Source of the DNA: Bacteroidales bacterium | GTDB taxonomy: Bacteria; Bacteroidota; Bacteroidia; Bacteroidales; UBA932 | Assembly: GCA_028724885.1 (NCBI GenBank) | Contig: JAQYTJ010000048.1 | Span: 1-64,000 of the forward strand | Reading direction: 5' to 3' | DNA: 64,000 bases | In this document: piece after piece, positions 43,555 to 52,513 of the stretch | Layout of the letters: each line of letters starts with the position of its first letter | How positions within the stretch are numbered: the stretch's first letter is position 1 | Position numbers and translations under genes: made by a program | The notes under the pieces: generated by a model | What the model was told of the DNA's origin: nothing | The model's input: the letters and a program-made list of their open reading frames with translations, nothing else | Database searches by the model: none

Positions 43555-43584
43555 AAGATAAATTATATTCAAATTAGATATTAG

Positions 43585-43613
43585 GCGGCTGGAGGCACTC
43601 TAGCCGCTTTTTT
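43585..43613 (+). terminator. Rho-independent terminator
   Basis: GCGGCT (43585-43590) pairs with AGCCGC (43602-43607), extended inward by GAG/CTC with a small bulge, followed by six T residues. Confidence 0.8.
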
Positions 43614-43669
43614 CGTGCAATGCCGACATTTTGTCATGGAATTCGGAATATTCATTAAAGGTCTGATAA

Positions 43670-43700
43670 TTGTTATTTTTGGACATATTCATTAAATTTG
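43670..43700 (+). promoter_or_regulatory. Promoter (-33 TTG, 20-bp spacer, -7 TAAATTTG) for secA
   Basis: TTG at 43670-43672 and TAAATTTG at 43693-43700 predict a start near 43707, about 17 nt before the secA ATG. Confidence 0.6.
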
Positions 43701-43723
43701 TCAGTTAATCTTTAAAATCAGAT

Positions 43724-46700
43724 ATGGCAGTAGCACAAATACTTAAGAAATTGTTCGGCTCTAAGGCGGACAGGGACATGAAACAGCTGAAACCTATTCT
43801 GGATCAGATCCTTGTGGCGTACGAGCCAATAGATAAATTTTCCAATGACGAGCTCAGGGCAAAAACGAATGAGCTTAGGGCGAAGCTAAGAGAATGCGAA
43901 GATCCTTTCGAGAAGCGTATCGCAGAAATCAAGCAGAAGCTTGACGAGGACATACCTGTGAATGAAAAGGAGGCCCTGGCAACAGAGTCGGATAAGATTG
44001 TGAAGGATGAGGACGATGCCATCGAGCAAACCCTCAACGAGATTCTTCCGGAGGCTTTTGCGATAATGAAGTCCACAGCTCGCAGGTTTGCTCAGAACGA
44101 GACAGTGGAAGTTACGGCGACGGATTTCGATAAAGACCTGAGCATCAAGTGCGATTTCGTAACGATTGAGGGCGATAAGGCGATTTATAAGAACCATTGG
44201 ATGGCTGGCGGCAACGAGATCACGTGGGACATGATTCACTACGATGTTCAGCTCATAGGTGGTATCGTTCTGCACCAAGGTAAAATCGCAGAGATGGCTA
44301 CCGGTGAGGGTAAAACGCTCGTGGCTACCTTGCCTGTCTTCCTGAATGCCTTGGCCGGGAAGGGAGTGCATGTCGTCACGGTCAATGATTACCTGTCTAA
44401 ACGTGACTCGGAGTGGATGGGGCCTCTGTACATGTTCCATGGCCTTTCTGTGGACTGCATAGATAAGCACGAGCCTAATAGCGATGCTCGTCAGCGGGCC
44501 TACAATTGCGACATTACTTTTGGTACGAACAACGAATTCGGCTTCGATTACCTGCGTGACAATATGGCAGTGAGGAGCGAGGATCTGGTTCAGCGGAAAC
44601 ACCACTACGCGATTGTCGATGAGGTCGATTCTGTGCTCATTGATGATGCGCGTACGCCTTTGATTATCTCTGGTCCTGTGCCGAAAGCTGTTGACGATGA
44701 GCAATTCATGGAATTCAGGCCATACGTTGAATCTTTGTACAATAAACAGCGCATTCTTGTGACCCAGATATTGAACGATGCTAAGAAAAAGATAGCAGAC
44801 GGGGACGAGACCGAGGGTGGAAAGCTGTTGCTCAGGGCATACAAGGGACTTCCGAAATACCAGCCTCTCATTAAATTCCTCAGCGAGCCTGGAATGAAGC
44901 AGCTGCTTCAGAAAACTGAAAACTTTTATTTGCAAGATAATGAGAGGCAGATGCCTCTGGTCACTGATGAGCTGTATTTCGTCATCAACGAGCAGCAGCA
45001 TTCCGTTGACATGACGGATAAAGGCCATGATGCCTTGGCTCAGTCGGTGTCCGATCCTAACTTCTTCGTGCTGCCAGACATGGGAAGCCAGATAGCCGAG
45101 ATACAGCGCACACTGAGCCTTTCTCCGGAACAGAGGCAAGAAAAGAAAGATGCCCTGATGGAGGAATATTCATTGAAGAGCGAGCGCGTGCACACCGTGA
45201 TTCAGCTTCTGAAAGCATACGCGATGTTCCAGAAAGACGTGGACTACGTCATCATGGACAACAAGGTTAAAATCGTGGACGAACAGACTGGACGTATCAT
45301 GGAGGGCCGCCGCTGGAGCGATGGCCTGCACCAAGCGGTTGAGGCGAAGGAAAACGTGAAAGTTGAGGCTGCAACTCAGACATTCGCCACTATTTCTCTG
45401 CAGAATTACTTTAGGATGTACCATAAGCTTGCTGGCATGACCGGTACGGCAGAGACTGAAGCAGGAGAGTTCTGGTCCATCTACAAGCTGGATGTGGTCG
45501 TGATTCCTACGAACCGTCCTGTCATCAGGCAGGATTTGGATGATCAGATATATAAGACAAAGAAGGCAAAGTACGCTGCAGTTATCAATAAGGTCGTAGA
45601 ATTGACTGAGGCTGGGAGGCCTGTTCTGGTCGGAACCACTGATGTCGAGACTTCCGAATTGCTGAGCAGAATGCTCCGCCTTCGCGGAATCAAGCACAAC
45701 GTCTTGAATGCTAAGGAACACGCAAGGGAGGCAGAAATAGTCGCTCAGGCTGGACAGACGAGTTCTGTGACCATCGCAACCAACATGGCAGGTCGTGGTA
45801 CCGACATCAAGCTTTCGCCTGAAGTTCGCAAGTCCGGTGGTTTGGCCATAATTGGTACAGAACGACATGATAGCCGTCGAGTGGATCGCCAGCTGCGAGG
45901 CCGTGCCGGTCGCCAGGGAGATCCTGGCTCGTCAGAATTCTATGTTTCGCTCGAGGATAAACTGATGCGTCTTTTCGGTTCAGAGAGGATTGCCGGCGTG
46001 GTGGACAAACTGGGCATGAAAGACGACGAGGCTATGGTAAGCGGCATGCTATCTAAGTCTATCGAAAATGCCCAGAGGAAAGTAGAGGAAAATAACTTCG
46101 GCATACGTAAGAGGCTTCTTGAATATGATGACGTGATGAATTTCCAGCGTGAGGCAATCTACGCCAGGCGTAAAAATGCCCTATCTGGCGAAAGGATCGA
46201 GATTGATGTCATGAATATGATGATAGACTCCGCTGCTCTTCTATCGCAACGTGCCGAAGGCCTTAGCTACGAGGAGTTTGAAGAGCTGGTGATGGGCAAG
46301 CTTTCAATTGATTTGGGCTTCACTGCAGATGAATATTCGAAAGCTAAGGAAGAAGAAATCTCTGATATGCTCTGCAAGCATATGCAGGTGGTCTACAAAC
46401 GTAGAATGGATGGCCTGTCAGAAAAGGTATATCCTTTCATCAAGCAGATTTACGAGAAACAGGGCAATATGTACAAGTTCATCGCAATTCCTATTTCCGA
46501 TGGACGTAAACAGCTGACTCTCAGTGTGGATCTTGAAAAGGCATACAACACTGAAGGTAAAGAGATAGCCAAGGCACTTAGCCGCTCCATAATTCTTTAC
46601 CAGATAGACGAGCACTGGAAACAACACCTGCGCGACATGGATGATTTGCGCCAGAGCGTTCAGAATGCGGCATACGAGCAGAAGGATCCTCTAGTGGTAT

Positions 46701-47005
46701 ACAAGCTTGAAAGCTATAACCTTTTTGCCAGCATGCTGGAAGACTTGAATAAAGACGTGCTCTCATTCCTGCTAAGGGCTTTCATTCCTTTGCGTGATAC
46801 TAATGATGCTAATCCTGCTCAGCCTCCAGTACAACGCAAGACAGACATGAGCCAGATGCGCACTAACCGTAACGATCTGAGCACGAATGGCGAACAGAAG
46901 GCTAATACTCCTGTCGTGGCTGGCAAGAAAATTGGCAGGAATGACCCTTGTCCTTGCGGCTCTGGCAAGAAATATAAATACTGCCACGGCAGAGGCCTTG
47001 TTTAA
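43724..47005 (+). CDS. secA: Preprotein translocase ATPase SecA
   Basis: 1093 residues, long compared with E. coli (901) but normal for Bacteroidetes because of insertions in the first 500 residues. Walker A is [36 protein letters not shown], the DEAD-type Walker B ([20 protein letters not shown]), [22 protein letters not shown] and [20 protein letters not shown] (read as family blocks) follow. The C-terminal zinc finger is [16 protein letters not shown], which binds SecB or phospholipid-proximal sites. SecA drives proteins through SecYEG. bacA-like bactofilin follows after 20 bp, likely co-transcribed. Confidence 0.97.
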   Translation: MAVAQILKKLFGSKADRDMKQLKPILDQILVAYEPIDKFSNDELRAKTNELRAKLRECEDPFEKRIAEIKQKLDEDIPVNEKEALATESDKIVKDEDDAIEQTLNEILPEAFAIMKSTARRFAQNETVEVTATDFDKDLSIKCDFVTIEGDKAIYKNHWMAGGNEITWDMIHYDVQLIGGIVLHQGKIAEMATGEGKTLVATLPVFLNALAGKGVHVVTVNDYLSKRDSEWMGPLYMFHGLSVDCIDKHEPNSDARQRAYNCDITFGTNNEFGFDYLRDNMAVRSEDLVQRKHHYAIVDEVDSVLIDDARTPLIISGPVPKAVDDEQFMEFRPYVESLYNKQRILVTQILNDAKKKIADGDETEGGKLLLRAYKGLPKYQPLIKFLSEPGMKQLLQKTENFYLQDNERQMPLVTDELYFVINEQQHSVDMTDKGHDALAQSVSDPNFFVLPDMGSQIAEIQRTLSLSPEQRQEKKDALMEEYSLKSERVHTVIQLLKAYAMFQKDVDYVIMDNKVKIVDEQTGRIMEGRRWSDGLHQAVEAKENVKVEAATQTFATISLQNYFRMYHKLAGMTGTAETEAGEFWSIYKLDVVVIPTNRPVIRQDLDDQIYKTKKAKYAAVINKVVELTEAGRPVLVGTTDVETSELLSRMLRLRGIKHNVLNAKEHAREAEIVAQAGQTSSVTIATNMAGRGTDIKLSPEVRKSGGLAIIGTERHDSRRVDRQLRGRAGRQGDPGSSEFYVSLEDKLMRLFGSERIAGVVDKLGMKDDEAMVSGMLSKSIENAQRKVEENNFGIRKRLLEYDDVMNFQREAIYARRKNALSGERIEIDVMNMMIDSAALLSQRAEGLSYEEFEELVMGKLSIDLGFTADEYSKAKEEEISDMLCKHMQVVYKRRMDGLSEKVYPFIKQIYEKQGNMYKFIAIPISDGRKQLTLSVDLEKAYNTEGKEIAKALSRSIILYQIDEHWKQHLRDMDDLRQSVQNAAYEQKDPLVVYKLESYNLFASMLEDLNKDVLSFLLRAFIPLRDTNDANPAQPPVQRKTDMSQMRTNRNDLSTNGEQKANTPVVAGKKIGRNDPCPCGSGKKYKYCHGRGLV

Positions 47006-47025
47006 TATATATACAAATTAAGAAC

Positions 47026-47559
47026 ATGAACGCTAATTTTCCGAAGCAGAACGAAAACACTGCCGGCAATGTAGCTGGAGAAAGCAGCAAGATATCTGCC
47101 GGCACGACCATCAGAGGAGAAATTCAGTCACCTAATGACATTATGCTAGATGGTAATTTCGAAGGTAAAATCATCTCGCAGTCACGAGTAACTGTTGGCA
47201 CTAAAGCAAATATCAAAGGAGATATCATTTGCAATAATTGCGATTTCAGCGGGAAAATTGAAGGTAATTTCTTCGTTAAAGACACTCTTTCGCTTTCGGG
47301 TTCATGCATTGTGAACGGTGATTTGCACATAAAGAGGCTTCAGGTAGAACTGGATGCCAAGTTCAATGGCAACTGCCACATGATTTCTGAAGAAGAGTTC
47401 TCGCGCCTCACTAATTCAGGAAAGCCTGCAACGCCGCCTGAGCCTGCCAAAACACCTCAGTCTGCTGCCGAGCCTGCTACAACCCAGCAGAGCCAGCAGC
47501 GCTTTTCTGTGCCCCATCCTTTCGGCGAGCCTAAGAAGCAAAATTTTCCAGAGGCCTAA
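47026..47559 (+). CDS. Bactofilin (polymer-forming cytoskeletal protein)
   Basis: 177 residues. The central bactofilin domain (about 22-125) is a right-handed beta-helix of repeated short strands: ISAGTTIRGEIQSPNDIMLDG, EGKIISQSRVTVGTKANIKG, DIICNNCDFSGKIEG and LSLSGSCIVNGDLHIKRL (given as separate blocks). A Pro/Ala-rich tail (about 138-177) completes it. Bactofilins polymerise without nucleotide and organise cell-wall enzymes or cell shape. It is located just after secA and ends at a 22-bp perfect hairpin. Confidence 0.9.
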   Translation: MNANFPKQNENTAGNVAGESSKISAGTTIRGEIQSPNDIMLDGNFEGKIISQSRVTVGTKANIKGDIICNNCDFSGKIEGNFFVKDTLSLSGSCIVNGDLHIKRLQVELDAKFNGNCHMISEEEFSRLTNSGKPATPPEPAKTPQSAAEPATTQQSQQRFSVPHPFGEPKKQNFPEA

Positions 47560-47580
47560 AACGGTATCTCCGCTAGATTA

Positions 47581-47630
47581 TAAACTGAATATGCGCTTGC
47601 TAGATTAATAGCAAGCGCATATTCAGTTTA
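47581..47630. terminator. 22-bp perfect hairpin between bactofilin and tRNA-Gly
   Basis: Arm one is 47581-47602 and arm two 47609-47630, perfectly complementary over 22 bp, around the loop GATTAA. It lies between the convergent bactofilin gene and the minus-strand tRNA-Gly, so it may stop transcription from both sides. It has no poly-T tail, apart from the TTTA in the arm. Confidence 0.75.
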
Positions 47631-47651
47631 TTCCCAGTGATATTGGATTTG

Positions 47652-47724
47652 AGCGGAAAACGGGGTTCGAACCCGCGACCTTCGGCTTGGGAAGCCGACG
47701 CTCTACCAACTGAGCTACTTCCGC
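47652..47724 (-). tRNA. tRNA-Gly (anticodon CCC)
   Basis: Minus-strand cloverleaf. The acceptor GCGGAAG pairs with TTTCCGC (including a G-T pair), followed by discriminator T. There is an AGCTCAGTTGGTAGAGC D-arm, the stem TCGGC/GCCGA with loop TTCCCAA giving CCC, and a GGGTTCGAACCC T-arm. Confidence 0.92.
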
Positions 47725-47768
47725 TGAAAAAGTCCGCTTAGGTGATGATGCCTCGGCGGGCGTTCTAG

Positions 47769-47842
47769 TGACCCCTATAGGACTCAAACCTATAACCTTC
47801 TGATCCGTAGTCAGATGCTCTATTCAATTAAGCTAAGGGGCC
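47769..47842 (-). tRNA. tRNA-Arg (anticodon ACG)
   Basis: Minus-strand cloverleaf. The acceptor GGCCCCT pairs with AGGGGTC, then discriminator A. The stem TCTGA/TCAGA has loop CTACGGA giving ACG. The T-arm is ATAGGTTTGAGTCCTAT. It lies between tRNA-Gly and rplS, probably on one transcript from the rplS promoter. Confidence 0.92.
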
Positions 47843-47876
47843 GGGGAAACGGAATTGCTTCCGTTATATTGCTGAC

Positions 47877-48284
47877 TTAAGCCTCTGATGCCTCAGCTTG
47901 AGCATTTGCTCCTTCTTCTGAGAGCAGGCCAATCTTCTTCTCCTTGATTCTAGCTTTCTTGCCAGAGAGTTTGCGCAGATAGAATATTCTAGCCCTGCGT
48001 ACTTTACCAACCTTGTTCAGTTCTATGCTGTCGATGAATGGAGACTGGAACGGGAAAATCCTTTCCACGCCTACGCCACTAGCAATTTTGCGAACTGTGA
48101 AAGTTTTCGTTTGAGGAGTGGCTCCTTTGATTTGGATAACGACGCCTCTGAACTTCTGAAGCCTGTCTTTGTCACCCTCCTTAATCCTGTAGGTGACGGT
48201 AACAGTGTCACCTGCCTTGAAGGTAGGATATTTAGAAACTTTCTCGTTAGCGAAAGATTTCTCTGCAATGTTCATTAAATCCAT
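47877..48284 (-). CDS. rplS: 50S ribosomal protein L19
   Basis: 135 residues. FKAGDTVTVTYRIKEGDKDRLQ, FRGVVIQIKGA and FTVRKIASGVGVERIFPFQSP with the V-R-R-A-R-I-F-Y-L-R-K end are the L19 signature, seen in full. A short C-terminal extension (KEKKIGLLSEEG, then an Ala-rich tail) is typical of the phylum. L19 sits at the 30S-50S interface. Followed on the same strand by tRNA-Arg and tRNA-Gly. Confidence 0.96.
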   Translation of the reverse strand: MDLMNIAEKSFANEKVSKYPTFKAGDTVTVTYRIKEGDKDRLQKFRGVVIQIKGATPQTKTFTVRKIASGVGVERIFPFQSPFIDSIELNKVGKVRRARIFYLRKLSGKKARIKEKKIGLLSEEGANAQAEASEA

Positions 48285-48355
48285 GACTAAAAAATTTTAC
48301 GCAACATTACGCACATTTGATAACGACCCGTAAGCGGTTGCCTTATTTCGGACTG

Positions 48356-48385
48356 CAAAATTAAGAATTATTTTCTACTTGGCAA
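48356..48385 (-). promoter_or_regulatory. Promoter (-33 TTG, 19-bp spacer, -7 TAATTTTG) for rplS
   Basis: On the minus strand TTG lies at 48385-48383 and TAATTTTG at 48363-48356. The leader before the ATG at 48284 is about 65 nt, long enough for ribosomal-protein control, though no known element is recognised. Confidence 0.6.
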
Positions 48386-48408
48386 ATATTTCTGCGAAGA
48401 ATTTGTCT

Positions 48409-48416
48409 TATATTTG
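48409..48416 (+). promoter_or_regulatory. -7 box for the outer-membrane protein/5'-nucleotidase operon
   Basis: TATATTTG, 33 bp before the ATG at 48449. Confidence 0.5.
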
Positions 48417-48448
48417 TCGCTGCTTTTAATGGATTTACCTGATTTGGA

Positions 48449-49711
48449 ATGAAGAAATTCACACTGATAGCTATATCTTTAATCTTCGTGGTAGCTGCTT
48501 ATGGGCAGCCAAGGCGAGGACAAAGCCCCGTTAAATTCGTCTATGACGTGGATTTCCAGTATTATCTGGATAATTGCGAATATGCTGTGAGCAACGACAG
48601 TTATGACATTTCCCAGACGCTCAACTCCGCTAGGCTTACACCGCTGGCAGGCTTAAGGTTGGATCAGAGCAATTCCGTCAGCCATTACATTCATGGTGGG
48701 ATTGACATAATGAGGAATTTTGGCGAACACACAGCTTCCATTGATGACAATGGCCTTGAAAACAGCGACTTGTTTAGGGAAATCGTATTCTGGTACGCTA
48801 TGGATGCTAGGTTCGATTGGGGCAGGCTGCAAGGCCGGGCAGGCATATTCCCAAAGAGATATTCAGTCATTGGCTCCAGGGCAGCTATCTTGAAAGATGA
48901 ATTTTCCTTGAGCGAGGCTGAACTTCCACCAACGCTTTTCATCTCTAGGGAGAATCGTTTCTACGACAATAACATGGAGGGCCTTTTAATGAATATCTCG
49001 ACTCGCAAGAGCTATTTTGAGGCAGGGCTTGACTGGATTGGAAAATATGGATATGGCAGAAGAGAGACTTTCAGGGCTTTCACGTATGGTAACGTTGGCT
49101 TGGGTGAATCTGGCTTCAAGATTGGTTGGGCATCTGCCTATTTGCACTACGCTAATTCTGAAAAGACAGATGCAGTCGAGGATAATGTCGTGGACAATAC
49201 CATATTCACGCCTTACGTGGCATATGTAGACAGAATAGGCAATATTGATCTCGGCCTAAAATTAAGCTATGTACAAGGCTTCAACCAGGACAGGTTCAGA
49301 GATACCGGCTACAATCTTTCTTATGGAGGAATGCTGACTACTGACCTGAGTTTCAATGGGATTGGCATTTTGAACGATGCATATTACGGAATGAGCCAGA
49401 TGCCTTATTATGATTTGTCGGACGTGATTGGCCAGCCTTATGCCGGAAATCTTTATTGTGGAAGCCCATTCTACAAAATCAATGGGTCGGAGAAATGGAA
49501 CAATAGCGGTTTCTACGACAGGCTGGAGGCATATTGGCAGAAAAATTTCGGACGCTTCCTCGCTTTGCGAACAGGGCTGGTGTTCCATTTCTCAGACAAT
49601 CATTATGACGGCTGGCAGCAGCAGCTGACCCTGATTTTTAATCTGGAAAGGGCCATAAACAAGCAGCAGAAACAGCGCGTTGAAAGAAGATATTTTGAGT
49701 TTAGTTTATGA
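48449..49711 (+). CDS. Outer-membrane beta-barrel protein of unknown function
   Basis: 420 residues with a signal peptide (about 1-19, ending V-A-A-Y-G-Q). The mature protein consists of amphipathic strands rich in Tyr, Phe and Trp over its whole length (VDFQYYLDNCEYAV, SVSHYIHGGIDIM, FDWGRLQGRAGIFPKR, FEAGLDWIGKYGYG, LDLGLKLSY-like NIDLGLKLSYVQGF) and ends RVERRYFEFSL. This suggests a large outer-membrane barrel of porin size. I recognise no named family. It overlaps the next gene by 4 bp (ATGA), so it may be the pore partner for that lipoprotein nucleotidase. Confidence 0.72.
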   Translation: MKKFTLIAISLIFVVAAYGQPRRGQSPVKFVYDVDFQYYLDNCEYAVSNDSYDISQTLNSARLTPLAGLRLDQSNSVSHYIHGGIDIMRNFGEHTASIDDNGLENSDLFREIVFWYAMDARFDWGRLQGRAGIFPKRYSVIGSRAAILKDEFSLSEAELPPTLFISRENRFYDNNMEGLLMNISTRKSYFEAGLDWIGKYGYGRRETFRAFTYGNVGLGESGFKIGWASAYLHYANSEKTDAVEDNVVDNTIFTPYVAYVDRIGNIDLGLKLSYVQGFNQDRFRDTGYNLSYGGMLTTDLSFNGIGILNDAYYGMSQMPYYDLSDVIGQPYAGNLYCGSPFYKINGSEKWNNSGFYDRLEAYWQKNFGRFLALRTGLVFHFSDNHYDGWQQQLTLIFNLERAINKQQKQRVERRYFEFSL

Positions 49712-51450
49712 ATATAAAATATTCGTTATTAATATTTTGCATAGCAGCAACTCTCGCCTCTTGCGGAAACGCTCCTGTCGATGGAGAATATTCATTCACA
49801 TTGCTTACTACTAACGATGTTCATGGTGCTTACTTCGACTCTACTTACGTAGGGGGCAATGTGAAAAAGTCTCTATATTCAGTGAAGTATGTAGTAGACA
49901 GCGTAAGGAAGGCTGACGGGGCGGAAAATGTGATTCTTGTAGATGCTGGTGACATCCTGCAAGGGGACAATGCTGCATATTACTACAATTATGTGGACAC
50001 CTTGAAACCACATGTCTATCCTAGAATGGCGGCTTATATGGGCTATGACGCAGTCACCGTGGGGAATCACGATGTGGAGACGGGGCATCGAGTCTACGAA
50101 AGAGTTTTCAAGGAACTGGATGGATATGGCATCCCTTTCCTAGGAGGCAATGCTATCAGGAATGACGACGGAAAACCGTATTTCCCTTTATATAAAATAA
50201 TTGAGAGACAAGGTCTGAGGATAGCCATTCTTGGGTACACGAATGCGAATATGAAGGAGTGGCTTTCCGAGAGGCTATGGAGCGGGATGACGTTCAAGAG
50301 CATCGTCTCTTTGGTACAGAAAGATGTGGATATGGTAAGGGCTAATGAGAGGCCTCAGATAGTTATAGTCTCCTGTCACACGGCTACAGGTTCTGGCGAT
50401 GGGAGCGCACTTGAATCAGAAGGGATGGATATTTTCAATATGGTGGGGGGAGTGGACTTCTTAATATGCTCCCACGACCACAAGCCTTTTGTCACCTGCA
50501 ACGATTACATCGGGCTGATTAATTCAGGAAGCCACTGCAGGTATGTCGGACAGGGTAAAATCGACATAACCATCAAGGCTGGGAAGATTATTTCAAAGAA
50601 ACTTGAAACCAGAATCATACCAGTAGACAAGTCCAATGTCGACACTGCAATGGCTAGCATGTTTCACGATGATTACGTCAAAGTAAAAGACTTTACCCTA
50701 GCTGAAGTCGGCACATCAGACTGCAATATAGCCACGAATAATTCCTTTATCGGAATGTGTCCTTACATGAACCTCCTGCATACGATTTCTCTTAGCTGCA
50801 GTCCTGCCAGGATCTCAATCGCTGCCCCACTGAATTACAATAAAATCATCCAGGCAGGAAATCTCGTTTATGATGATCTTTCCACAATATACCCCTATGA
50901 GAATCAGTTAATCATAGCGAATCTGAAGGGATCGCAGATCAAGAAATATCTGGAAGCCTCTTACAGCCGCTGGATCAACACTATGTCTTCGCCTTCCGAT
51001 CGCCTGCTCAAGATTAAGCAGTCAGACGATGTTAGGACCGGTCAGAAGGGCTGGTCTTTCACCGAAAGATTTTACAATTTCGACTCGATGGGGGGATTAG
51101 TTTACGAAGTGGACGTGACGAAGCCAGAGGGGGAGCGTGTCAGCATAAGCCGCTTGGCTGACGGCGGTACTTTCAGTGCCGATTCAACATATTCAGTCGC
51201 AATGACATCTTATCGCGCCAACGGCGGCGGAGGTCTATTGAAAGATGCAGGAATCGACCCCGATAGTCTTGAAATAGTGGCTCGCTATCCTGAAATCAGG
51301 AATATCCTTTATGAATATATTAAAGAAGCTGGAGGGATAAAGTCTGCTCTCATAAGCAGGCCGCAAAAGATTGGCGGCTGGAAATTCGTCCCGGAAAAAC
51401 TGGCAGAGCCTGCTTTAGAACGAGATTTCCGGCTCTTGTTCCCCGAATAA
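49708..51450 (+). CDS. 5'-nucleotidase/UshA-like metallophosphoesterase, lipoprotein
   Basis: 580 residues. The signal ends with the lipobox A-T-L-A-S-C. The N-terminal catalytic domain (about 28-290) has the metal motifs LLTTNDVHGAYFDS, VDAGDILQGDN, VTVGNHDVETGH and C-S-H-D-H-K. The C-terminal 5'-nucleotidase domain (about 330-545) has YENQLIIANLKGSQIKKYLE and YRANGGGGLLKDAG. It would hydrolyse nucleotides or nucleotide sugars in the periplasm. It is translated from an ATG overlapping the barrel-protein stop. It ends 3 bp short of the convergent AraC-type gene. Confidence 0.88.
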   Translation: MNIKYSLLIFCIAATLASCGNAPVDGEYSFTLLTTNDVHGAYFDSTYVGGNVKKSLYSVKYVVDSVRKADGAENVILVDAGDILQGDNAAYYYNYVDTLKPHVYPRMAAYMGYDAVTVGNHDVETGHRVYERVFKELDGYGIPFLGGNAIRNDDGKPYFPLYKIIERQGLRIAILGYTNANMKEWLSERLWSGMTFKSIVSLVQKDVDMVRANERPQIVIVSCHTATGSGDGSALESEGMDIFNMVGGVDFLICSHDHKPFVTCNDYIGLINSGSHCRYVGQGKIDITIKAGKIISKKLETRIIPVDKSNVDTAMASMFHDDYVKVKDFTLAEVGTSDCNIATNNSFIGMCPYMNLLHTISLSCSPARISIAAPLNYNKIIQAGNLVYDDLSTIYPYENQLIIANLKGSQIKKYLEASYSRWINTMSSPSDRLLKIKQSDDVRTGQKGWSFTERFYNFDSMGGLVYEVDVTKPEGERVSISRLADGGTFSADSTYSVAMTSYRANGGGGLLKDAGIDPDSLEIVARYPEIRNILYEYIKEAGGIKSALISRPQKIGGWKFVPEKLAEPALERDFRLLFPE

Positions 51451-51452
51451 CT

Positions 51453-52349
51453 TTACAACTTTAATCCTTTGGTGAGCGCCCTGTACTCTGCAGGAGTCTG
51501 TCCAGTGCGTCTTCTGAACGCAGTGAAGAAATAATCGTGGTTATTGAAGCCTGAGGCGTAGGAGATTTCCTTGATGCTCATATCGGAGTTCGTGAGCAGT
51601 TCCTTGGCCTTGTTCATCCTCACGTCGTTTATATATTTGGCAGGGGAAAATCCAGTATATTCCTTGAAAGACTTTCTGAAAGACGAGTAGCTTAGGCAGA
51701 GCTTTTCCGCTATTTCCACTGGTGAAATCGTAGCGTAGTTCTCTATTACGAGAATCTTAGCTTCGTTGATCTTATTGACGATTGACGAGTCATTGTAGAA
51801 CGTCTGTTTATCGTAGTAGAAGGCGAGGCTGAGCAGCCTGTCTACAATCCCGGCTAGAACATGCTGAAAGCCGGCCTCCTGATTTTCTGCGACAGAAATT
51901 GCAGTCTCGTAAAGGTTGACTATGTCCTCGTGGATATTCACTTTGAATATCGGTTTGCCAGGGGAGAAGAAACCATTTTTTACAAGGTTGTGTGCAAAAT
52001 TTCCGGAAAATCCTATCCAATATTCTTTCCATCCGGTCGCGATGTCTGGGAAATAAGTATGCCATTCCCCAGGGAAGAGGAGAAACATCATTCCTGATTC
52101 AAGAGGTACGAATTTCCCTTTGCCCAATGTGGCTGAGGAAAATTTTCCTCTGCCCTTAGTCAGGTAGAGAATCTGATACTCATTCAGGATCCTTCCTTTC
52201 CTCGTTGAAAATAAGTATGTTAGAGGATGTCCCTGGGGTGGATATTCCATGCCGGGAGCTATGTCTTGAAATCCAACTGAATCTACGGCCGTACCCCATT
52301 TTATGTCGGATTGGTTGACGGCAAGGTATTTAAGATGAAGTGAAGGCAT
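51453..52349 (-). CDS. AraC-family transcriptional regulator, probable rhamnose activator
   Basis: 298 residues from the ATG at 52349 (MPSLHLKYLAVNQSD); the frame extends to 52394. The N-terminal cupin sugar-binding domain covers about 25-160 (YLTKGRGKFSS, LFPGEWHTYFPD, WKEYWIGFSG). Two C-terminal HTH motifs (about 200-295) include AEKLCLSYSSFRKSFKEYTGFSPAKYIND and IKEISYASGFNNHDYFFTAFRRRTGQTPAEYR (in blocks), the AraC/XylS signature. It is divergent from rhaBAT, so it most likely activates that operon in response to rhamnose. This is inferred from position. Confidence 0.85.
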   Translation of the reverse strand: MPSLHLKYLAVNQSDIKWGTAVDSVGFQDIAPGMEYPPQGHPLTYLFSTRKGRILNEYQILYLTKGRGKFSSATLGKGKFVPLESGMMFLLFPGEWHTYFPDIATGWKEYWIGFSGNFAHNLVKNGFFSPGKPIFKVNIHEDIVNLYETAISVAENQEAGFQHVLAGIVDRLLSLAFYYDKQTFYNDSSIVNKINEAKILVIENYATISPVEIAEKLCLSYSSFRKSFKEYTGFSPAKYINDVRMNKAKELLTNSDMSIKEISYASGFNNHDYFFTAFRRRTGQTPAEYRALTKGLKL

Positions 52350-52473
52350 AGTTCGTCTTTTTTGCAAAGATTGCCTTTTTGAGTCAATTTTCAAAGTAAT
52401 TATGTCATTATGTATTAAAATTCATTTCATAAATTATGGATATTTGTATAAACGCCATTTAACAAGTAAGGTC

Positions 52474-52505
52474 GATAACACTGAATGAATAAGTTTGATA
52501 ACACT
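52474..52505 (+). promoter_or_regulatory. rhaBAT promoter with two GATAACACT direct repeats
   Basis: GATAACACT occurs at 52474-52482 and 52497-52505, 23 bp apart (about two helical turns). The -7 box TAAGTTTG lies at 52490-52497. No TTG is present at -33; the first repeat overlaps the region just downstream of that position. This fits activator-dependent transcription by the divergent AraC-type protein. Confidence 0.5.
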
Positions 52506-52513
52506 ATAATATT

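Noticed and set aside
43886..45139. Long minus-strand open frame (417 codons) opposite secA
   Set aside because: It lies entirely antisense to the SecA ATPase core, has no motif, no promoter, and His/Arg-rich composition typical of shadow frames.
45170..45868. Minus-strand open frame (232 codons) opposite secA
   Set aside because: Antisense shadow of the SecA DEAD/helicase region without recognisable protein features.
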